Assembly: GCA_033065855.1 (NCBI GenBank)
Contig: JAVXUO010001054.1
Coordinates: 58,455-122,454, forward strand
Reading direction: 5' to 3'
Source of the DNA: Escallonia rubra
Taxonomy: Eukaryota; Streptophyta; Magnoliopsida; Escalloniales; Escalloniaceae
Length of the DNA: 64,000 nt
Positions 52,061 to 64,000 of this stretch are shown here, piece by piece. Below the pieces are notes generated by a model. That model searched no databases. It saw only the letters and a program-made list of their open reading frames with translations, and was not told the DNA's origin. Made by a program: the position numbers and the translations under genes. The stretch's first letter is position 1. Each line of letters begins with the position of its first letter.

Positions 52061-53616
52061 TAAATATCTTTGACCCACCAACAAACTATGCCATTGAATA
52101 CCCTATTTTCTAATTGTTAGGCTATAAGCTGGCTATCAGAATATTATGAGTAATGAGCTAGTTTGTTTCCTTTTTTTTTTTTTTGGGTCAGGAACAATAT
52201 GTAAGTTTGGTTAGAATCAGAAGTTATTTCGGGCGGAGGACAAAGCAAATATACATTAAAAATTTAAGAGGCCAAAAGAATAAAGGCGGTTCAACTGTAA
52301 AAGCTACCATGTTTTTTTTTGGGTCAAAATATCTGTAAGTTTAAATACGAAAAGTACAACGATTACTTCATTGCAAACTTGACAAAAGATATATTAAGAA
52401 AACCAAAAGCTTGATATATTTTAAGTGCTCTTCCTTTCTGTCTCTATGGTAAGCATTCTGTTTATAAATTGATGTTAGAGCTATTTGATTCTTACTTTCA
52501 TCCGTAAGGGTTTTATTCTAATGCATGTTGTGAAGCTCTTATGTTAAATGTAGAATCAAAATAATACTTTCTGATTGTTAGGCTATAAGTTGGCTACCAG
52601 ACTATTATGAGTAACGAGCTAGTTCTTTTCCATTTTTTTTTATCACGGACTATGATCTAAGTTTAGTTGAAATTGGAAGCCATTTTGGATGGAGGTCAAA
52701 ACAGATATATTAAACACAAGGGGCCAAAAGAACAAAGGTGTTGAATAGTGAAAGCTATGGTGCTTCCTTTTTGTTTTTGTCAAAACATGTATAACTTTAA
52801 AGACGGCGGGAGTACAACGACTACTTCACTGCATACTTAACGAAAGTCATATTAAGAAAACCAAAGCTTGATATTACATTGACTCTATCTCTGCCGTTCC
52901 AGAGTCGTTTCAGAGTGATTAATCTTTTACGGTTGGAGGCTTTGTTAGACTAATTAAGTCATGCTTTGAAACTAATAATGGAGAAATGTGGGGAAGTTTG
53001 GAAGGATTGATCTAGATAGCTCTTGGACAAGCTAGAAGGATAATGGCTAGCAAGCACACGATGTGATTTTTTTTTCTTACGCTTTATTTGTGTGGCTGAA
53101 ATCTTCACATGTTGTGGGCCTCGAAGGTTTTTAGGTTGACATGAGTTTACTTATAGTAATTAAAAGCTTGTAGGAAAAAAAAAGTTAATTAGTACGTCTT
53201 GGTTTCATATTAATGGATCCATCAGGCAAGAAATCAAACTAGTCGAAAAGAAATCTTTAGCAAAATTTGCATGTGATGTAAGGACAAAAGTCTCTATAAA
53301 CCGTTTCCTATCAAACATACTAGCAGATGGATCTCAAGAAGGTTAAGTTGATTCTGATCAAACACATGCATTTTTTAAGCGTCATCATCAGTACACATCG
53401 TTGAGTTAGAGGATTCGATCTATCTAAAAGAAAGCTTGTGAAACATAATACAAACGATTTAGCTATTCTTCATCCACACAACAAATAATGCGTTTGGCTG
53501 CACAAACATGAAATTTAGTGTTAAAATATATTTGAAAATATCAGGAGTGCTACATCACTGCCTGACTTATCCTAGCTAGTAGTCCGATCATAGAAGTGGA
53601 CCTGCATCCTTAAGCA
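52061..53616. other. 3' flank of the second intact CRK
   Basis: Collinear with 20121-21530. Two poly-T/'gggtcagg' modules (about 52150-52320 and 52570-52760). No gene seen. Confidence 0.5.
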
Positions 53617-57966
<4,350 letters not shown>

Positions 57967-58826
57967 TCTCTTGTTCTCTCTGTGTACTCACATGTTGAGG
58001 TTTTAAGCATTTAGCAATTAGCATCGAGAGTTTCAGATCTATTGGAATTGTCCTCTGAAATGATTTGGAAAGTTCCATACCATTTTTCTTTTTTTCTAAC
58101 GAGATTGAACAACAAATAAAAAAGCATTACCTAATACCGATCCACTGAAATTGACCTTTGGAACCATGAGTCGGAAACGTGTGTTGGAAAAAAGCATTAC
58201 AGCCTTCGTTTTTTGACCAAGTCAGGCGGCGGTGTCCACATCATCCTGGTACAACTTTGTGACTTTTCTGTGCTTTCATACCACTATTTCATAAGTTGAT
58301 CAAGACGTGAGTGGTTAAGGACAAGCCAGGCTCAATTCCACCGTTGACCATGATGACTTACATCTATTTCCCGTGCTCTTCCTTCTTTCTTTATGGTAAA
58401 TACCTTTTGTTTAGATTAAATTGATTTTAGAGGTACATTCTTACTTATTCGATTTTCACTTTTATTACTGAGTGTGTTTTACTTGTTACTCTATAATTAT
58501 TTAGTGACTATTGTGAAATTTAAATGTTAAAAATGAAGTTTTCTAATTATTACGCTATAAGCTGGCTATCAGACTAACTGTTATAAAAAATGGGCTTGTT
58601 TTGTTCCTCCTTTTTTTTTTGGGTCAGGGATTATGATCTAAGTTACTTTTTTTTCTTTTCCTGATGTACTCTTACTAGAATCAGAAGTTATTTTGGATGG
58701 AGGCCAAAGCAAATATATTAAACATCTTTCTTTTTATGAGCAAAGTTTCTGAAGTTATGTCATTGCAGAGCCGTCTTGGCGTGACCAATCTTTTATCGAT
58801 GGAAGTTTTGGTGGACTATGTCTTAC
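57967..58826. other. Upstream spacer of the second intact CRK
   Basis: Contains W-box cores (TTGACC at about 58211 and 58344) but not the clustered AATAAAGACGTTGACC repeats of the other B-type genes. 58240-58420 matches 250-420; 58430-58826 matches 7610-7779 and then 31080-31245 with the MITE absent. No gene seen. Confidence 0.5.
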
Positions 58827-59920
58827 TTTTTTTTTTGGTTTAAAACAGAAAGAAATACAACAAACTAACTACTCCTCTCAAAGGCTATTCCATTGACATC
58901 TGCAAGCAAAAAATGCTGTAACTCCAAGCTGGGTTCATCCAGGTGGACCAAGCTCTGTGGTTGATCGGCTCCCATGTTTGCTAGGAGATCTGCACACTTG
59001 TTGCCTTCTCGGAGAGTGTGGGTTATCTTATATTTGCATCTCTGTATAATGAATTTGCAATCCGCGATCAGTCCGCTTAGTTGATGATTTGGATTTTCTT
59101 CCTTTGTTATCAGTTGGATCGCCAAAGTGGAGTCCGTTTCCAGTATCAAGTTTTGGATGTGTTGCTCCTTTGCCATCTTCAATCCATGGTAGATGCCCCA
59201 AAGTTCCGCTGTTAGGCTAGTTGTTTCTCCAAGATTTCCACAGAAGCCCCATTGCCAAATGCCGCTTTCATTCCTCAAAAGTCCTCCGAAACCACCATGT
59301 CCTGGGTTTCCTCTAGCACATCCGTCCGTGTTTAGTTTGCAATATCCTGTCATGGGAAAGGTCCAAGAAATCAAGCTATATTTTCTACATATATTAGCTT
59401 TTATATGAGGTTGAAAAGCTTTCACCGTGTCTTCATGATGATGGATGATCCTAGCTCTTGCTTTGCCAGCATTGTGTGGAGTATCGTTGAAGATTCTTTC
59501 GTTCCTGCTTTTCCATATAAACCACAAAATGATAGCAAACAGGTTAGGGGTTGGGAGATGGGAAGAACCAGCCTCGGTTATATGATGAGAACAATACTTT
59601 AGCAGCCAATCAAGCAAGTTTAAAGTGCTGTCTTCTAACATTGTGTTCTGGGGAAGGAAATATTTCCAGATATCCTTGGCTGCCCGGCAACATCTCAGGA
59701 CATGGATGGTGTCCTCCTGGGGATGGTGACAGAATTCGCAGGAAGCGTTGGAAGTCCAACCTCTAGAGGCACGAAGGAAATTAGTTGGGAGACGGTTATG
59801 TGCTACAGTCCAAAGGAAGAAGTTTATTCTTTTGGAGGTCTTGATTTTCCAAATCTTCTTCCAAATATTATTTTCTTGATAGTGAATATCATTGCGAAGG
59901 AAAAATAAGTGAGAATAAAC
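58827..59920 (-). mobile_element. LINE 'c' 3' end (zf-RVT plus RNase H)
   Basis: An open frame from 59641 to a stop at 58865 ends a LINE ORF2. Residues upstream (59642-59910, decayed or in another frame) include 'NFFLWTVAHNRLPTN' and 'CEFCHHPQEDTIHVL', the zf-RVT zinc block. The RNase H part has 'KLNTDGCARGNPGHGGFGG', 'TAELWGIYHGL', 'ETDSTLAI' and 'LREGNKCADLLANM', the D-E-D-D arrangement of active RNases H. A poly-A tail is at about 58827-58836. It is 5'-truncated without reverse transcriptase. No clean target duplication; some host bases are missing at the site. Confidence 0.85.
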
Positions 59921-60496
59921 AGATGTGATATTTTCGTAGGCTTAGTTTACGTGGTTTCGATCTTTGCATATTGTGGGTCTTGAAGGTGTTTAGATTGAGA
60001 GAAGTTTACTCATTGTTATTAAAAAAGTTGTAGAAAAAAAAAGTTAGTACGTACCTGTTTTAATATTAATGAATTCGTCAAATAAGAAATTAAACTAGCT
60101 GAAGCAAAATCTCTAGCAAAAATTTGCGGATGATGCAAGGACAAAAGTCTATTTGGACTGATTTTGATCAAACACACTAGTAGATGGATCTCAAGAAGGT
60201 TAAGCTGATTCCATACAAAGGAATTTGAAGCTGCTCCCTAGGTTTAAATTTATGCGTCATCACTACACATCATTGAGTTCTTAGAGTATCAAATGTATCA
60301 GAAAGGATGCTTATGAAATATAAAATGGATCATTTAGCTATTCATCTGCACAACCAAATAAAGAATGATTTGGGGTGCAGAAACATGAAATTTGGCGTAA
60401 AATGGGTTTGAACATATTAGGAATGCTACATCTTTGCCTGACTTATCCTCGTTAGTAATTCGATCACAGAACGGGACCTGCATCCTTAAGCTAGCA
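59921..60496. other. CRK 3'-flank-like spacer
   Basis: Matches 31260-31640 and then the usual downstream flank of CRK last exons ('catttagctattcatctgca', 'atgaaatttggcgtaaaat'). No gene seen. Confidence 0.5.
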
Positions 60497-60588
60497 CTAT
60501 AGAGGATGTAACTCAGAATTGAAGCCTCATTATTCGAGAAATGAGCATATTTACTTGTTGATTGATTGGAGTCATTAGCCCCCGAGCT
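60497..60588 (-). pseudogene. Shard of CRK exon 7
   Basis: About 90 bp matching the last codons and stop of CRK exon 7 (stop TAG at 60497-60499), with a 1-bp loss after the 'cagaa' stretch. It ends at about 60588, where unrelated sequence begins. No counterpart in the 31-kb duplicate, which appears to have lost it. Evidence of a further CRK once present here. Confidence 0.75.
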
Positions 60589-63500
60589 TGCTTGTGAATA
60601 ATTTGCTTATGAATAATTTTGAGTTATACGCTAGCTAAATTAGTGCTGCATGAATGTAAATATTTTATCTCTAATACAAATAAAATATTTTCCTGTTGAC
60701 CGATAAAACATGGAAAGGGTTATCGAAAAAAGTTTGACCACTAGGCTTAGAAAGAGAAATTTTAGCCCTTGATCTCTGAAGGTGGTTATTTTATGCCTTG
60801 GTAGATTGTTGCATCGACTTACTTTTCGGTCTTAAATGTTATACACTTGGTTGCAAAAGATAATTGTCATGTTTATGAAAATGCGTTCCACGACCAAAAT
60901 ATTTTGATTTGCGTCTATATTTTCATACGCGGGTTGCTTAGCAACTAATATGTTGAATTGCATATGTAACCACTATTAATTCTTTACTTGATTTTCATCA
61001 TGATGCATACCAACTTTTTTGGATATGAAACTTTTAAAACATTGATGTTGACGTACATCGCACGTGAATTCAGCTAGTTCTAAATAAGCGTGCACGTCAA
61101 ATACGATCAACTAAAAAGGGACGAAGAGAGTACTTAATTGCTTACAAACATACAAGAAATCTATAAAACCACAAAATTGAAGCTGGTTGTTTGCACTAAT
61201 TTTATTGGTTATTACACATGTCATCATAGCTATAAAACCACAAAATTGCAGTTGGTTGTTTGCACTGTGAACAGTTGTTGGCGAGGCACAGTGAACAGCA
61301 GTAAAAGATGGACTGCGGATTTGAGTTTTAGGGTCTTTTGTTTTAGAAATTCATTTGTGGAAGTAGTAAAAAAAGAGTCGACGATCAAGATGATGCCACG
61401 ATGGCAAAATTCCAAGGTCAGGATTGCGTCGCGTCTACTTGATCCCATACAAAGACACTCGCATTTGATAAGTAAGAGAAGACCATGGACAGGATCTCAT
61501 AGTTTTGTCAACCATAAATGGGACCTGAACTAGAATTCGTAAAGTTCCACTATGAAACGCTTATGGATTGACCAAATAGTCCACATCGTTGCGGTTCCAA
61601 TCCGATCGTGTTGGCGGAACTACCTAAATCATGCAAGGTCTTTTTCAGGAAGTGGCAGCCTCCAAAATGTCCCATGACGTTCGTGTTGAGTTAAATTGGC
61701 AGCTCTATAATTAATTGTTAAACTCATAGATTTATAACATGCATGATTTTTTTTACAGTAATATATATACTACTTAGGTTGCACGTGCGATTCACGTTGG
61801 AATTTGACCTACTTCAAAAGTCTTTGTCGAAGAACATTAAAACAGTAGAACTTCGAAGTACTCTTACTACTTCATCCGAATTTCTTCCTTTCTTATAAAG
61901 CAACACCAATTACAGAGCAAACCAATTATAAGACAACATTGATTCAAGTAATTGTACAAAATATTGCTATAATCTTTCTTCTTCTCACATTTGTCAGCAA
62001 TGCATGGTACAAGAAAGTTTTTCTCGTTCCTCTTGGGTGCTCTATGAAGAAAACTGCTCCTTCCAAATCAAGTCTATCTATTATCTCATCAAAAATATTC
62101 CTGTGTTCGGGATTCAACATGATATCTATGGAGTAGTCTTCAAAAGGAGTCTAAATAGATAACTGATCCCTCACTTCTTGTAGAATATGGTTAAATCGTC
62201 CTGTTCGGGCCGGTGGTAGATTTGGTAGCTATATTGGGTGATTAATTTCTCCATGCTCTCAAGGAAGAAATTCAAACTTTTCAGAGTAGTTGACATGTGG
62301 GAATTTGGTGCCGCTGTTTCTGGCAAAAAAATGTCTTCGGATATTGGCTCATAAACGCGTTCCATAGCATTCGTGAATCAGTTGGATGCTAATGCACTAA
62401 TATTGTAGCAGATAGTTTGCACATGGCACGCAAAGTTTGCAATGGTTGTTGCCTCATTCAAAAACTTAAAAATGTTTTGATCAGTTTTCAGTAGTCCTCT
62501 TTTTGTACAACCTGAATGACAAATATCGTCTTCCACTAACTGTTACTAGATTCCGAAAGGAGTTTGGACCCCTAACGTGATTTAAGAACAATTTTAAATA
62601 GTATCTCTCTCCTTCCGGTGGATTTGTGCCATCGATGCAACCAATCATATCTCCCTTTTGCCTTTTATTACAATATCTGTACTTGGGGTTGGTTTCACAT
62701 GTAATGCTCTAGGATTTCTATATTATGATATTTGATTGGTTCTATAATCTGCATATATTCTTAATAACTTTGGCTGCATCATTCTTGAAAGGTTATCATT
62801 GGCTATCGCGTTCTCTTAGGAATTAAAAGCAAACATACGTATGCATATCCATAATTAATAATCGCATAACAATCTAATGGAGCCTTCAATCTTAATAATG
62901 TATGAGATGCTACTCTGTTTTGCTATATATCATGTTTATATCTTGATGAGTTAGTGATTCATTTATACAGTGATTTGTGACGAGGATAAAAAGAGAGAGT
63001 GATATGTTGTTATTCCAGACATAAGGTCCACTTAACCTAACTTTTACATGCAGAAATTTCAAAGAAAAATTCAAACATTTTAGCGGCGAGAGAAAATTCT
63101 AATTATTCATGTGCAAGAGCTAAGAGACTAGATTTTGAAATAATGCTTCAATTTGATACTAATCTTTTTTTCCACGACTCAAAACAAATCTTTCCATAAA
63201 CAAAATATCTCCAACAGTTGTAGTTTTAGCACAAGTATGAGCGGATTTTAGGAACGACGAATCTTTTTATGATAAACAGATCTATTTTGCAAGTTCGTTA
63301 TTACCTACAATGTTAATATCTTTTTTGTCTCATGTTGTGTGATATGCACTATTACATTCTTTTAGATCTTTAAAATATATTTTATTAATTAGCTCGGGTT
63401 CTGAGCTAGGTTTGATTAATTACGGCACCTCAATAGTGTCGCACCTAATATTTGATGCATAGTGTTTACGCGTCATCGTTACTATAGAGTATCTAATCTA

Positions 63501-63700
63501 TCGAAAAGGATGCTCGGGAAACATAAGACATATCTTTTAGCTATCCTTCATGCACACAACTAAATAAAGAATGCATTGGGGTGTACAAACATGAAATTTA
63601 GCATGAAAATAGGTTTGAAAAATATAACGAGTGCTACATTATTGCGTGACTTATCCTAGCTAGTAATCTGATCATAGAAGGGGACGCGCATCCTTAAGCA
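60589..63700. other. Spacer matching 31640-32075 and 38969-41458
   Basis: Collinear with the duplicate but without the CACTA insertion; 61221-61230 is the corresponding unfilled site. Contains the second Helitron-like shard and the common CRK 3' flank (63350-63700). No intact gene recognised. Confidence 0.55.
62460..62650 (-). pseudogene. Helitron helicase-like fragment (copy 2)
   Basis: Near-identical to 40261-40452; encodes the same 'EGERYYLKLFLNHVRGPN' block on the minus strand. Relic. Confidence 0.55.
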
Positions 63701-64000
63701 CTATCGAGGATGTAACTCAGAAATTGAAGCCTCATTTTCTGAGAAATAAGCAGACCGGAGTCTTTTAGCCCTTGAACTGAATTCATGAAGGAGTGGAAGG
63801 TCTGGATCGATGTCATTGTGCATGAAAAATGCAGGTTTTGAAGGGAGCGGCAGGGTGATTGAGAATCTATTGAGCATGAGAACAACCGAATCCATAATCG
63901 GTCTAGAAACTACATTTTCTTGAACGCATAGCAGCCCAATGTGGATGCATCTTGTGATGTCGCGTATAGAACTTGACTCAACCCTCAATGCAGGATCGAT
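63701..64000 (-). CDS. CRK last exon, cut by window edge
   Basis: Minus-strand exon 7 of another CRK, ending '[14 protein letters not shown]' and a stop at 63701; the exon start lies beyond the window. It resembles the A-type copy at 41459-41812 more than the B-type genes ('[20 protein letters not shown]', '[11 protein letters not shown]'). Near the C-terminus, a short deletion replaces the usual '[10 protein letters not shown]' stretch by 'KRLRS' while keeping the frame. Whether the whole gene is intact is unknown. Confidence 0.85.
   Translation of the reverse strand: MDPALRVESSSIRDITRCIHIGLLCVQENVVSRPIMDSVVLMLNRFSITLPLPSKPAFFMHNDIDPDLPLLHEFSSRAKRLRSAYFSENEASISELHPR

Noticed and set aside
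61138-61533. 131-codon plus-strand frame
   Set aside because: It spans duplicated spacer and its equivalent at 32000 and 39000 is broken by the CACTA site; no domain or conservation.

Overview
This is nuclear DNA from a flowering plant, most likely a eudicot. Genes have GT-AG introns, the spacers are AT-rich, and all the recognisable host genes belong to one plant-specific family: cysteine-rich receptor-like kinases (CRKs; two DUF26/Gnk2 ectodomains, a transmembrane helix and a Ser/Thr kinase). Transposons of several plant classes fill much of the rest. I cannot name the species.

All CRK genes and relics lie on the minus strand in a tandem array. Two are complete seven-exon genes: 21531-25293 (predicted 654 aa) and 53617-57966 (predicted 667 aa). 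Two more are cut by the window edges: a start at 1-68 and a last exon at 63701-64000. The others are broken. At 10053-10158 there is one exon-3 fragment; at 13495-14268 an ectodomain exon; at 41459-43186 a kinase-only copy (exons 3-7); at 45259-48536 an ectodomain-to-mid-kinase copy (exons 1-5); at 60497-60588 a shard of exon 7. The array alternates a 'B-type' gene (1-68, 21531-25293, 53617-57966), whose two full members are intact, with a degenerate 'A-type' position. The start codons of the two intact genes are 32.7 kb apart, and flanking DNA is duplicated with them, so most spacers can be compared pairwise and many insertions dated relative to the duplications.

Region by region: 69-7910 is the upstream region of the first B gene, with W-box motifs, minisatellites and a hAT element nested in another hAT; it is nearly repeated at 25294-30674. 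At 7911-10052 is the 3' half of a Ty1-copia element that entered a CRK kinase exon. 12758-16687 carries CRK relics and a LINE. 16688-20000 is a 3.3-kb solo LTR. 32076-38968 is a CACTA transposon with a second CACTA inside it, and the inner one carries a piece of a B3-domain gene. 43621-45247 holds the front part of a Derlin gene wedged between two CRK half-genes. 49453-51983 is a LINE with a hAT inside. 58827-59920 is another LINE end. Helitron-helicase-like shards occur at 40261-40452 and about 62460-62650.

Working picture: the two intact CRKs would be plasma-membrane receptor kinases of the stress/immune type. Their closest upstream DNA has repeated W-box (TTGACC) motifs, fitting WRKY control. 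The rest records unequal exchange, gene fragmentation and layered transposition. I see no wholly new system. The most unusual items are the Derlin/CRK junction, with a phase-compatible potential fusion, the gene-carrying nested CACTA, and the several insertions supported by exact target-site duplications and empty sites in the duplicated copy. No tRNA, rRNA or CRISPR array was recognised by eye.
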